Below are positions 35,518 to 43,971 of a stretch of DNA of 64,000 nucleotides, one piece after another (the first letter of the stretch is position 1; every line of letters starts with the position of its first letter). The translations under genes were made by a program, and so were the position numbers. The notes under the pieces were generated by a model. It was not told the origin of the DNA and made no database searches. It saw only the letters and a program-made list of their open reading frames with translations. Source of the DNA: Thermoplasmatota archaeon (lineage in GTDB: Archaea; Thermoplasmatota; Thermoplasmata; Thermoplasmatales; GCA-001856825); NCBI GenBank assembly GCA_023381415.1, contig JAMCUN010000032.1, positions 1 through 64,000 of the forward strand, written 5' to 3'.

Positions 35518-37461
35518 TTAAATTGTGTAATCCGCGACCTGAACGTACGGTACCTTCTGCAGGTTCCAGGAACCCGTTGAAGGGTCCCTCCTCCCAACAG
35601 TGAAGCACTTCCACTCCTTGTCATCAAGTTTGGGATAATCTGTCCTGTAATAGTATCCAGGCCATCTGGTCTCCTTTCTGAACCTGAGGTGCTCACCGTG
35701 TGCTTCGGCAACGGTTATCCTGTGAACCATTTCCCAGCATCGCATCAGTTCGTGAAGGTTTCTGGCTGCTAGTTTTTCTGAATCCTCCCTCAGCTTCCCT
35801 ATTCTCTTCAGCCCCTCTGCAAGGTAGGCATCGCTTGTCCTGTACCATGTGGAGATACCTCCCATGTACTCATCCATGATCTTCTGCAGTCTCCAGAGGG
35901 TCTGCTTCGGGAACAGATAGTTCGGGTTTATCTCCTCAGCCGTTGTTGCATCCTTGAACTGTTCATAGGTTTCCATAGGCTTGAAAACCTTCTTCTTCAT
36001 CTCAGCTACCTTGGAATCATCTATTGTAGGTTCGAAGTTCTGTTCAACTGAGTACCTTACAGCTTCCTTGCCGGCAATTCTCCCTTCTGCAAATGAACCG
36101 CTTGAGAATTTATGGGGTGAAGCACCTGCATTATCGCCTATAGCGAAGAGCCCTTTAATTGTCGTCATCCTGTTATACTGCAGAGGGAAGAGCGTTTTGT
36201 ATTCATCAGGCATCAGATCGTCTGGCCCGCATACCCACAATCCAGCACATCCTGAATGTGAGCCCATCAGGTATGGCTCAGCAGCAGCAATTTCTGACGG
36301 AGTCTTATCAGGTTCCACGTCATTAGCTGCCCACAGCAGGGCCTGGTCAACTGTCATGTCCAAGAAGTCTTCCCATGCTTCGTCAAGAACTTTCTTCGTC
36401 TTCTTCGGGTCACCGGCTCCCAATTTTCCAATTGCCTCGTCTGTCCTCATCCAGATCGGGCCGCGTCCGTTGACCATTTCCTCTATCATCTGGTGGTTCC
36501 TCAGTGGAGTAGGGACTGGCGTGGCACTTGCGTACGGTTGGTAAGGCGCAATCGTTTCCACGTTCTCAGTGTAATCCTTCCCATATGCATTCGTTGCCTT
36601 GCTCTTGAACAGAAGGAACCACGCACCAACAGGCCCGTACCCGTCTTTGAATCTTGTCGGTATGAACCTGTGTTCCATCTGTGTTGTATGGGCACCAGCT
36701 TCTATTGCCATCGCATAGCCAGAACCGGTATTGAATACTGCATACCAGATCCTTCCCATTCCTTCGGCAGTGCTCTTGGGCCTGAAGAGGCCAGTCGCCC
36801 CCCCAGTAGCTATGATCACTGTCTTTGCCTTGAATACGTAGAATATTGGATCCCTGACACTGAACCCCACCGCACCTGCAACTCTCGTGGGGTCATTCTT
36901 GTCCATAAGCAGGTGAGTAATGAAGACCCTTTCGTACAGATTCTCTTCCCCAATTGCCTTCTTAGCCCCTTCTGCAACAATAGGCTTGTAGGACTCCCCG
37001 CTGATCATTATCTGCCACCTGCCTTCCCTCACGTACTTCCCGTTCTCGTCCTTCCACAGTGGCAGTCCCCACTTTTCGAATAAGTGGACGCTATCATCCA
37101 CATTCCTTGCATAATCAGCAACTAGGTCTTCCCTCGAGACTCCCATCATGTCCAGATTTACGTATCTGACAAACTCTTCAAGAGCAATGGGTTTATTGTT
37201 CGTGAACTGCGACCTATCAGAAAGTCCCATGTAGCAGTTTATTGCGGAGAGGCCGTGAGCGACTGCTCCACTTCTCTCAATTGCGGCCTTCTCAACCAGT
37301 ATGACTTTCTTTCCAGCAGCTTTTGCCCAGTAAGCAGCCTCGAATGCGGCACCGCATCCTGACATCCCTCCTCCAACTATCAGGACATCTGCTTCAACAG
37401 TCTTGGTCTTTATGTCAGATTCCTTGAACGTTTCCACTTTCCTGTACGACTCAACTGCCAT
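35518..37461 (-). CDS. aprA: Adenylylsulfate (APS) reductase alpha subunit
   Basis: FAD subunit that reduces APS to sulfite and AMP in the dissimilatory route. FAD loop ADVLIVGGGMSGCGAAFEAA is at about residues 24-43, then VEKAAIERSGAVAHGLSAIN, the typical AprA substrate-domain start, and HRFIPTRFKDGYGPVGAWF. Length 647 aa matches the family. It follows aprB by 3 bases, the usual order B-A. Confidence 0.97.
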   Translation of the reverse strand: MAVESYRKVETFKESDIKTKTVEADVLIVGGGMSGCGAAFEAAYWAKAAGKKVILVEKAAIERSGAVAHGLSAINCYMGLSDRSQFTNNKPIALEEFVRYVNLDMMGVSREDLVADYARNVDDSVHLFEKWGLPLWKDENGKYVREGRWQIMISGESYKPIVAEGAKKAIGEENLYERVFITHLLMDKNDPTRVAGAVGFSVRDPIFYVFKAKTVIIATGGATGLFRPKSTAEGMGRIWYAVFNTGSGYAMAIEAGAHTTQMEHRFIPTRFKDGYGPVGAWFLLFKSKATNAYGKDYTENVETIAPYQPYASATPVPTPLRNHQMIEEMVNGRGPIWMRTDEAIGKLGAGDPKKTKKVLDEAWEDFLDMTVDQALLWAANDVEPDKTPSEIAAAEPYLMGSHSGCAGLWVCGPDDLMPDEYKTLFPLQYNRMTTIKGLFAIGDNAGASPHKFSSGSFAEGRIAGKEAVRYSVEQNFEPTIDDSKVAEMKKKVFKPMETYEQFKDATTAEEINPNYLFPKQTLWRLQKIMDEYMGGISTWYRTSDAYLAEGLKRIGKLREDSEKLAARNLHELMRCWEMVHRITVAEAHGEHLRFRKETRWPGYYYRTDYPKLDDKEWKCFTVGRRDPSTGSWNLQKVPYVQVADYTI

Positions 37462-37464
37462 GCT

Positions 37465-37917
37465 TTACCTCACCTTCTTTCTAATTGTGAACCTTGCAGG
37501 GTCCTTGCATTCCCTTCCTCCTGCGTAGTCCTTTGATTTGAGTTTGTCTAGCGTTGGTGCTTCTATTCCGCCGAAAGGATCAATTGAATCCCAAGGGGTA
37601 GTCCTGATGGGGAACTTGAATCTCTGTACCTTCCCGTTCCTGAATTTTGCTGTCCACATTATGGAGTCTGTCCCTCTCTTTGGAGTAACCTTTGCACCAA
37701 GAGGAACAAAGTCCGCATATCCCCTTACTTCAATTGCATCCTTCGGGCATGTCTTAACGCACGAGTAACATTCCCAGCACTGATCTGGTTCTTGATTGTA
37801 CGCCTTCATTTTCACGCTGTCAAGAATCATTAGGTCGTTTGGGCAAATATATTGGCAAGCAGTTCTTGCAAGGGCTTTGCATCCATCACACTTGTTCGGA
37901 TCAACATAAGTCGGCAT
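37465..37917 (-). CDS. aprB: Adenylylsulfate (APS) reductase beta subunit
   Basis: Ferredoxin-like partner of AprA that passes electrons to its FAD. The two [4Fe-4S] sites are CDGCKALARTACQYICPNDL and CWECYSCVKTCPKDAI, matching known AprB. The C-terminal tail (RTTPWDSIDPFGG) is the segment that wraps AprA. At 150 aa it is of normal size. First gene of aprBA-qmoABC; the promoter carries the regulon palindrome and a leader of about 90 bases. Confidence 0.97.
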   Translation of the reverse strand: MPTYVDPNKCDGCKALARTACQYICPNDLMILDSVKMKAYNQEPDQCWECYSCVKTCPKDAIEVRGYADFVPLGAKVTPKRGTDSIMWTAKFRNGKVQRFKFPIRTTPWDSIDPFGGIEAPTLDKLKSKDYAGGRECKDPARFTIRKKVR

Positions 37918-38034
37918 TCTTAATACATCTCCGCAGCCTGACTGCCAGGTGCGCTCAAGTTATAATTCAGCCACCTCGTGATTAAACTCGAGTGTCGCCT
38001 GGGGAATCAGGTTACAACTGATTAGCTGTACACA

Positions 38035-38064
38035 ATATATGAATTTCAACCCTTACTCATAAGG
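38035..38064 (-). promoter_or_regulatory. aprB promoter: sulfur-regulon palindrome plus BRE/TATA
   Basis: The palindrome CCTTACTCATAAGG is at 38051-38064. Reading toward aprB it is followed at once by GTTGAAATTCATATATTG, with a BRE-like TGAAA and TATA-like TTCATATA (38035-38048). This is the clearest example of the shared layout palindrome-BRE-TATA. Confidence 0.8.
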
Positions 38065-38656
38065 CATTTTGGGGGTGATGCAAATTAGGGATATCGGAAA
38101 AAACTATGGAACGAGGCTGTAAAGATGAAAGTGTTTAGCAAAGATAGAGATCAGTTCATTGTGAATAGCTAGGCATTTTCCCGATCAATAACAGTTGAAA
38201 TAAGGACTGACACTATTTCCAAACTCATTTGGATTTGCCTGAGCTATTACCCGCATTCCGGCCGCGGTTAGATGGGTGTGAATCTCATTTTTGTGGGATG
38301 CATCTCATTCCGGAAGCGTTCATCTCCAGGATACTGAGGAAAGGGGGAAATGCAATGAACTGAATGATAGAAACGGCAGGTTTCGACTTTCGAGCAATAG
38401 GAAGATGAGGGTAAAGAATTGATTGTTGTATTGCAACCAACACTGAGCAAGGGAAGAGAAGATCCCCTTATTTTCTAAGGTTGTATGTGATAGACATATA
38501 AAAGGGAATGAATTGGAATGAATTCCAATATTTCTGTACCGCAAATTTTGTCTCAGTTCAGATTGAAAGGTTAAGATGGTAGGCGGGAGGGATTGTTCAC
38601 TGCTGAAGTATGCTATGAATGCAAGCCAGGCTGGAAAAGTCAGAGGTGGAAATATA

Positions 38657-38683
38657 CCTCATCCCTAAGGGTATGTTATTAAG
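38657..38683 (+). promoter_or_regulatory. sat promoter: sulfur-regulon palindrome plus TATA-like element
   Basis: CCTCATCCCTAAGG (38657-38670) keeps one full half-site and one mismatch in the other. It is followed by GTATGTTATTAAG, a likely TATA element, 60-70 bases before the sat ATG. Confidence 0.7.
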
Positions 38684-38745
38684 CCAAATTTCAGGATAAA
38701 TCAACTAGTCCTCGTAAGGGGAATTTGAGTCCTGGAGTATGATTT

Positions 38746-40017
38746 ATGATGACGAGTTATGTTGGTCACAACGGAAAAACAATAGTAGACAGGGTAGAGG
38801 CCGATGGAAGAGAAGGAAGGTTAGGCGGGATGCTTACCATTCCTGTGAGAAGAGAAATTGCCCACGAGATAATTAGCTTATCTTATGGCTTCTTCACTCC
38901 TCTCGAAGGCTTCATGAACCGAGAACAGGTGGAGAGTACGCTGAATGAGATGGAACTGCCGGATGGGACGCTCTGGAGTATTCCAATTGTTTTTGATCTT
39001 GCTCCAGAAAAGATATCCGAGTACGGACTGCGCTCTGGCGATGAGGTTCTGCTCGAATACGACGGTTCGCCGATCGCAAGGTTTTCGATGGATGATATCT
39101 TTGATTACAACACGGATGAAATGTCAGAAAAGACATACGGTACAAAAGACCTGAAGCATCCGGGAGTTAAAAGGACGCACTCATATCAAGGCAAATTTAT
39201 TGGGGGTAAAGTAACTCTGGTAAATGAGCCAAAATTCAATCCACCTTACGACAGGTTCTGGATGACGCCCAAGCAGCATATCGATGCGTTCAGAAAGAAG
39301 AAATGGAAACACATAGTTGCCCATCAGACGAGAAATGTTCCTCATACCGGCCACGAGGCGCTGATGAAACAGGCCTGGTTTGCAGCCAATGAGGATATGC
39401 CAGTTGACCAGATCAGAACAGGTATCCTGGTAAATGCAATCATAGGAGAGAAGAGGGTGGGGGATTACATCGACGAATCGATACTGCTAACACAGGATGC
39501 ACTGAGGCAGTATGGTTATTTCAGGGAGGACGTCCACATGGTCACTTTCACACTATGGGACATGAGATATGCCGGGCCGAGGGAAGCGATATTCCATGCA
39601 ATTCTCAGAACGAACCTAGGTTGCACTCACCACATGTTTGGCAGAGACCATGCAGGCGTTGGGAATTTCTACAGGCCATACGACGCACAGGACTTACTGA
39701 AGCAGTACAGGGAAAAACTGAGCATTAAACCTGTCTTCCTCATGGAAAACTGGTACTGCCCTGAGTGCGCGGAAGTGACGAATGCGTCCGTCTGCGGTCA
39801 TGAAAAGAAGGCTCAAAATTTCAGCGGAACATTGCTTAGGAGCATACTGACCGATGGTGTGAAGCCGACAAAGAAGGTCATGAGACCAGAAGTATTCGAT
39901 GTTGTGATGAAAAGTGCGTCAGATTATGGTGTTGGATCACCATTTGTCACGGAGAAGTACCTTGCATCTAGGAGGCCAATTTTCAATCTCAGAAAAATGG
40001 AGGTGCAGAAGGCATGA
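38746..40017 (+). CDS. sat: Sulfate adenylyltransferase (ATP sulfurylase)
   Basis: Activates sulfate with ATP to APS and PPi. The active-site HxxH region is VAHQTRNVPHTGHEALMK, followed by GRDHAGVGNFY. A zinc site CPECAEVTNASVCGH lies near residue 345. At 423 aa it is the homo-oligomeric dissimilatory type without an APS kinase domain. It is divergent from aprBA-qmoABC and carries its own copy of the palindrome. The ATG at 38746 is followed by a second ATG. Confidence 0.97.
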   Translation: MMTSYVGHNGKTIVDRVEADGREGRLGGMLTIPVRREIAHEIISLSYGFFTPLEGFMNREQVESTLNEMELPDGTLWSIPIVFDLAPEKISEYGLRSGDEVLLEYDGSPIARFSMDDIFDYNTDEMSEKTYGTKDLKHPGVKRTHSYQGKFIGGKVTLVNEPKFNPPYDRFWMTPKQHIDAFRKKKWKHIVAHQTRNVPHTGHEALMKQAWFAANEDMPVDQIRTGILVNAIIGEKRVGDYIDESILLTQDALRQYGYFREDVHMVTFTLWDMRYAGPREAIFHAILRTNLGCTHHMFGRDHAGVGNFYRPYDAQDLLKQYREKLSIKPVFLMENWYCPECAEVTNASVCGHEKKAQNFSGTLLRSILTDGVKPTKKVMRPEVFDVVMKSASDYGVGSPFVTEKYLASRRPIFNLRKMEVQKA

Positions 40018-40331
40018 CAGGAAAGGGAAACGTGAAAATCAATGTCTGGATCAACGAGGAACGCCTTGATGCTCTCAGGAAGGCGGGACTGGACAGGCTT
40101 GCGAAGGAAGAGTTCGCTGGAATGATGCTTCTGGAAGTCACCTGCACGGAAGAGCAGAAGGACAAGCTACTGGAACAGTACCCCACGGCCAAATACGACT
40201 CATCTACAACACATTCAATAGAGCTACTCCCGAGGGAAGTAAAGGATAAGATATTCGAAACATCCTTACAACTGCGCTCCACCGGTCCAGAGGTAATAGA
40301 AAATATGCTGTCCAGAGGTGGAGGTAAATAG
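40014..40331 (+). CDS. Small protein coupled to sat, unknown function
   Basis: A 105-residue soluble protein starting inside the sat stop codon (ATGA). It has an N-terminal strand-helix (KGNVKINVWINEERLDALRK), one cysteine (EVTCTEEQ) and a helical C-terminus. No motif is recognised. Tight coupling to sat suggests a role in sulfate activation or Sat stability, but that is inference from position only. A T-rich stretch (40375-40395) after it may terminate the unit. Confidence 0.75.
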   Translation: MTGKGNVKINVWINEERLDALRKAGLDRLAKEEFAGMMLLEVTCTEEQKDKLLEQYPTAKYDSSTTHSIELLPREVKDKIFETSLQLRSTGPEVIENMLSRGGGK

Positions 40332-40476
40332 GATTTATCGCCCGGAAGAATTGATCTGCCTTCACTTTTCTATATTTTTTCTATATGCTTTTCCTGTATA
40401 AACAATGAAAATTGTGGCCCTTTTTTCAATCCCGCTGATGAAATATCATTGACACTTTCAGGAAGGTAACATCTAC

Positions 40477-40506
40477 CCTCACCGATTAGGTCATAACTTG
40501 ATAATT
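40477..40506 (+). promoter_or_regulatory. tauE promoter: weak sulfur-regulon palindrome
   Basis: CCTCACCGATTAGG (40477-40490) is a diverged copy, followed by TCATAACTTGATAAT with a TATA-like TTGATAAT. The tauE GTG follows about 35 bases later with a GGGGG ribosome site. Confidence 0.55.
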
Positions 40507-40539
40507 CAGTTCCATTATAAGGAGTGGTAGGGGGACTCA

Positions 40540-41397
40540 GTGATCACAATACTCGAATATTTTTTGCTGGTGCTAACTATAGCTTACGCCGCAGGATTCA
40601 TAGGTGCCCTAGTGGGAATGGGGGGTGGCGTGATCATCTCTCCCGTGCTCACACTTCTGTTCGGGGTCCCCGTTGCCATAGCGGCTGGAGCCAGTCTACT
40701 GGCAGTCATCGGTACTTCCAGCGGCGCAGGATTTACGGCCTACGGCAAGAACACTCCAGCCAATTATCGAATCGGGCTGCTCCTGATGACAGTAAGCACG
40801 GTAGGTGCCATTCTTGGAGCTGTAACGACAATATTCCTTTCTAAAAGTATAAGGTCAGAATGGATAATATACATCATTTTTGGGGTTGCCATGATGGCCT
40901 GTGCTGCCGCTCTTTTCAGATCCAAAACAGAAGAAGATGCCGATCAAGCAATCAAAGACCCTCTCGCAACGAAGCTGAACCTTCACTCATCCTATTATGA
41001 AGAATCAACAAAGAAAAGGATCACGTATTACCCCAGGAACATACCATTCGGAATGGGGCTGAACTTCGTTGCGGGCATTCTGGGAGGGATGTTCGGGATC
41101 GGGGGAGGGGCATTCAACAACATCTCAATGAACGGCATAATGAAATTCCCTATGAAGGTATCTGCGGCAACAAGCAACCTCATCAATGGGGTAACAGCTG
41201 CATCGAGTTTCGGAGTATACTACCTCACTGGAAACGTATATCCGCTGATAGCAGTGCCAGCAGTAATAGGAATCATACTCGGTTCGATTTCTGGGAGACG
41301 GGTGCTATCGAAGGCAAAGACACCCGTGGTGCGTTTTGTGTTCATCGCTATCCTGGTAGCGATAGGTGTTGAAATGATTATGAAAGGGGTGGCATAG
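40540..41397 (+). CDS. TauE/SafE (DUF81) family sulfur-anion transporter
   Basis: A membrane protein of 285 residues with about eight hydrophobic segments in two repeats, each beginning with a glycine-rich turn: GALVGMGGGVIISPVL and GGMFGIGGGAFNNIS. Family members move sulfite, sulfoacetate or other anions. With sat and apr next door, transport of sulfate or export of sulfite is inferred. The start is GTG at 40540 after a GTAGGGGG site. Confidence 0.88.
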   Translation: MITILEYFLLVLTIAYAAGFIGALVGMGGGVIISPVLTLLFGVPVAIAAGASLLAVIGTSSGAGFTAYGKNTPANYRIGLLLMTVSTVGAILGAVTTIFLSKSIRSEWIIYIIFGVAMMACAAALFRSKTEEDADQAIKDPLATKLNLHSSYYEESTKKRITYYPRNIPFGMGLNFVAGILGGMFGIGGGAFNNISMNGIMKFPMKVSAATSNLINGVTAASSFGVYYLTGNVYPLIAVPAVIGIILGSISGRRVLSKAKTPVVRFVFIAILVAIGVEMIMKGVA

Positions 41398-41398
41398 G

Positions 41399-41803
41399 AT
41401 GGATCCAGCTTTACCGAGGATTATGACAAGAAAGGTATTGCGATATGGCATATACATCAGCATTGGATTTGCGGTCTTAGGGGCAATTATGATTTTCATT
41501 TCATTCAGGTGCATAAATAGCAATTTCACCCAGCTGATATCTTCAGGAGGAGTCAACGAGAATCTACTGTCAGCTTTCAGCATATCAGACAATGGAACGA
41601 GGTTGTCAGACTTCTTGGCCGGGGTAGGGATGATAGCACTTGTCGCAATTCCTATAGCCAGGATAGGATTGACAATCTGCGAATTTGCATGCGAAAGGGA
41701 AACGTTCTACACTGTAATCGCTGTCCTGGTCCTGATAGTTCTGGCAATTAGTTTCCTGGTCGTTGGTCCTATGGAAGCCGGATATGGCCTGTTCCACATT
41801 TGA
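41399..41803 (+). CDS. DUF1634 membrane protein paired with TauE
   Basis: A 134-residue protein with three hydrophobic segments (about 17-38, 72-92 and 102-122). DUF1634 genes are commonly adjacent to TauE/SafE genes. Here only one base separates it from the transporter stop, so they likely form a two-part transporter. Its function is not established. Confidence 0.75.
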   Translation: MDPALPRIMTRKVLRYGIYISIGFAVLGAIMIFISFRCINSNFTQLISSGGVNENLLSAFSISDNGTRLSDFLAGVGMIALVAIPIARIGLTICEFACERETFYTVIAVLVLIVLAISFLVVGPMEAGYGLFHI

Positions 41804-42012
41804 AAGGAGCTGAAGAGTAATTCAGTGCGGTGTAATGGGAACGGGGGTTAAGCACGAGAAGAGGGAATTTGCCGGGGAATTGAATGGGATATGTAGGAGA
41901 AAGAAGTATGCTCCGCGACATTCAGGCAGTCTCTGCAAATGATGTAGCAGTGAAAAGGGGTCAAAATGATTCCATAGTTGTCTAAGGAGAAATTTTGGCA
42001 ATTTCTAGGCCT

Positions 42013-43413
42013 TCATGCAAACTCGAAGTAGGAGGAAGATTTATCGTCGTAGAATCCCATCTGCCAGGAGTTTGGTGTATTGATCATGTAGGGGGTCATG
42101 TAGTAACTGTTAAGTGGCTCAAGGCCGGAAGGAAGGGTACCGAAAGAGACATTGGATATCGACCCGTTGAAGGAGAAGGAATTGATTCCGGATGGCGTAA
42201 ATCCTGATATCTCGAGCTGCGTGTACGCGGCGCAGAAAGGAGGTCCATCGTATTCCATACTCGCATTCCACCATCTTTCGTTACCGGTTATGTTTTCGTC
42301 AACAATCTGGAAGAGGATTGTACGTTTCTCCATCTCGTAATAAATAGTCATCTGAATTATCGATTTACAAGGGGTTTTGAATCCAGGCATGAAATAATTG
42401 TTGACATTCTCCGGATAATATTCTGCAATTGCATCCTTGCCATTTACGTGCCAGGGTGCTATAACCCCACCAGGGTCAAGATCGATCCCCAGCTGGAAAA
42501 AACCGTTGCTTGTCGGATTAGTTGCGCCCGTATAGTTCATCACATTTATCTGTATGCTGAATGTGTCGTATTGGACTGAACTCCAATTGTCTAGGACTAT
42601 ATCCGCACTTATGATGTCGAAAGGAGGAAGCAATGAAGCAAGTGACCCGGATCCTTCACCGTACCCCTCCATCACGTTGTACCCAGGGATGTTCCTACCG
42701 ATCTCATAGCTTGCGAAAATTATGTCGCTGAAATATACCGTCCCAGAAAGTGACGCCAGTTCTATTCCAGAATACGTATTCCCATAGGGTGCGCTTAAAT
42801 TAGCAAAGACGTTTGAAGTTCCGTCCACAAAGACCTGGAGCATCCAGGATGGTTCCAGAAAGGACCCAAGGTTTACGAGGTTTCCTGTTATAAGCAACCA
42901 TGTTTGCATTTCCTCCAAACCTCCTTGAAATATCCTAGCAACATGGCCGGCAAACGAACTGACGCTAACCAGGTCACCAGAAACAGAAACGGAGGCAATT
43001 ATCCTACCAGAAGAATTGGTCACTGCAAACATGCCTGCTCCAATAGCTGAGTCGACAGCGAATTGAAATGAGACAACAGGGTCATTCGGCACCACATTTC
43101 TATCAGTAGCTACCACAGTTCCAGCAGCTAAAGAAAGAGAAGCCTCTCCCATAAAAGAGGGATTTCCGGTTATAGGAGGAATTTTGGTGCCACTTTCTAA
43201 ATTCCACCCATAGTCAGCGATGTTAGTGCCTGAATTGAACAATGAAACATAATCGAAACTTGAGGAGAGAGGTGAAACAGGGACAACTGCCTGGTCGGAG
43301 CCAGATGATGAGATAGGGAGGGAGAATGGCCTTCTTAATTCTTCGCCTACTGTAGAGACTGTTACTATTACAATAATGATCGCCAATGCCTCTATTTTCT
43401 TTAAATCAGTCAC
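42013..43413 (-). CDS. Secreted or surface-anchored protein, unknown
   Basis: A 466-residue protein with an N-terminal hydrophobic segment (EALAIIIVIVTVSTV, about 8-22) that acts as signal or anchor, then a long Ser/Thr/Gly/Asn-rich beta-type region with many N-x-S/T sites. Stretches such as SIGAGMFAVTNSSGRIIASV and GTVYFSDIIFASYE recall lectin-like jelly-roll folds, but I cannot name a family. No cohesin, metal or protease motif is seen. A palindrome copy lies 140 bases upstream. Confidence 0.7.
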   Translation of the reverse strand: MTDLKKIEALAIIIVIVTVSTVGEELRRPFSLPISSSGSDQAVVPVSPLSSSFDYVSLFNSGTNIADYGWNLESGTKIPPITGNPSFMGEASLSLAAGTVVATDRNVVPNDPVVSFQFAVDSAIGAGMFAVTNSSGRIIASVSVSGDLVSVSSFAGHVARIFQGGLEEMQTWLLITGNLVNLGSFLEPSWMLQVFVDGTSNVFANLSAPYGNTYSGIELASLSGTVYFSDIIFASYEIGRNIPGYNVMEGYGEGSGSLASLLPPFDIISADIVLDNWSSVQYDTFSIQINVMNYTGATNPTSNGFFQLGIDLDPGGVIAPWHVNGKDAIAEYYPENVNNYFMPGFKTPCKSIIQMTIYYEMEKRTILFQIVDENITGNERWWNASMEYDGPPFCAAYTQLEISGFTPSGINSFSFNGSISNVSFGTLPSGLEPLNSYYMTPYMINTPNSWQMGFYDDKSSSYFEFA

Positions 43414-43553
43414 ACCGATCGCCCTTTTTTGACTGCCGGAAACACTAATGTTCCAAGCTGTTGACTAAGTTTTGTCCAAACGTATGGACAGTACGGAAAG
43501 ATGCATCTTCGAATTCACAGTTCTTAATATCGAGGGGAAAGAAAAGATGAATT

Positions 43554-43567
43554 CCATACCGGTAAGG
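43554..43567 (-). promoter_or_regulatory. Sulfur-regulon palindrome, probably for the secreted-protein gene
   Basis: CCATACCGGTAAGG; on the minus strand it reads CCTTACCGGTATGG and runs into AATTCATC, similar to the apr and dsr promoters but with a shorter gap. Orientation toward the gene starting at 43413 is inferred. Confidence 0.5.
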
Positions 43568-43903
43568 GGTAACACATGAGTTTAGTGATTCATGATTTCC
43601 ACAAGTTTCCACTTATTGGGAAGTAACTTGTACGGCCTCTGAACGAGTAACTTTGGAGGTCCCAGCCTTATCTTGTAATTTCTAGGTCATCTGTCTAATT
43701 GTTTCTTAAGAGGAATATCCATCTCTCTCCATTATTGATAATCAAGACTGGCTGCAAAGTGGAGCTCCACGACAACGATCAGACTCAGTTGGTATTGTAT
43801 GCACTTTCATTCACCATTTTCCCATGGTTACTGAGGCCTTGGACGGACATCGGAATTGGGCAAATTTCGACAATCTCTTTGATTGTTACATCAGTAGTTT
43901 TAC

Positions 43904-43932
43904 CCTTACTGATAAGGTTTGTTCCTTAATAT
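43904..43932 (+). promoter_or_regulatory. yaaH promoter: sulfur-regulon palindrome identical to the dsrC site
   Basis: CCTTACTGATAAGG at 43904-43917. The 19 bases TTACCCTTACTGATAAGGT are identical to those before dsrC. A TATA-like TTCCTTAATATG follows, then a GGGGGT ribosome site before the ATG at 43972. Confidence 0.8.
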
Positions 43933-43971
43933 GATCAATGAGATTGAACACACATCAGGGGGTATAATCAA

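Larger units (their letters stand above)
37918..38745. other. 828-base divergent control region between aprB and sat
   Basis: Holds two regulon palindromes (38051-38064 for aprB, 38657-38670 for sat) with their TATA-like elements. The aprB leader (about 38010 to 37917) contains the self-complementary ACTCGAGT and could fold. The central 550 bases (38100-38650) have only short, poor open frames and no RNA gene that I can recognise. Confidence 0.6.
43414..43971. other. 558-base control region between the secreted protein and yaaH genes
   Basis: Contains two palindrome copies (43554-43567 and 43904-43917) and the promoters of both flanking genes. A 76-codon open frame (43699-43929) covers the second palindrome and has little coding character; I do not count it as a gene. 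Confidence 0.55.

Noticed and set aside
35981..36544. 187-codon plus-strand frame opposite aprA
   Set aside because: It lies fully inside aprA on the other strand and has the composition expected from the complement of a well-conserved gene.
38268..38544. Two short minus-strand open frames in the apr-sat gap
   Set aside because: Composition is Ser/Phe/Cys-rich with no coding pattern, no start signal, and they overlap each other in different frames.
43699..43929. 76-codon open frame before yaaH
   Set aside because: It covers the yaaH operator and promoter, has no ribosome site, and its hydrophobic end looks accidental.
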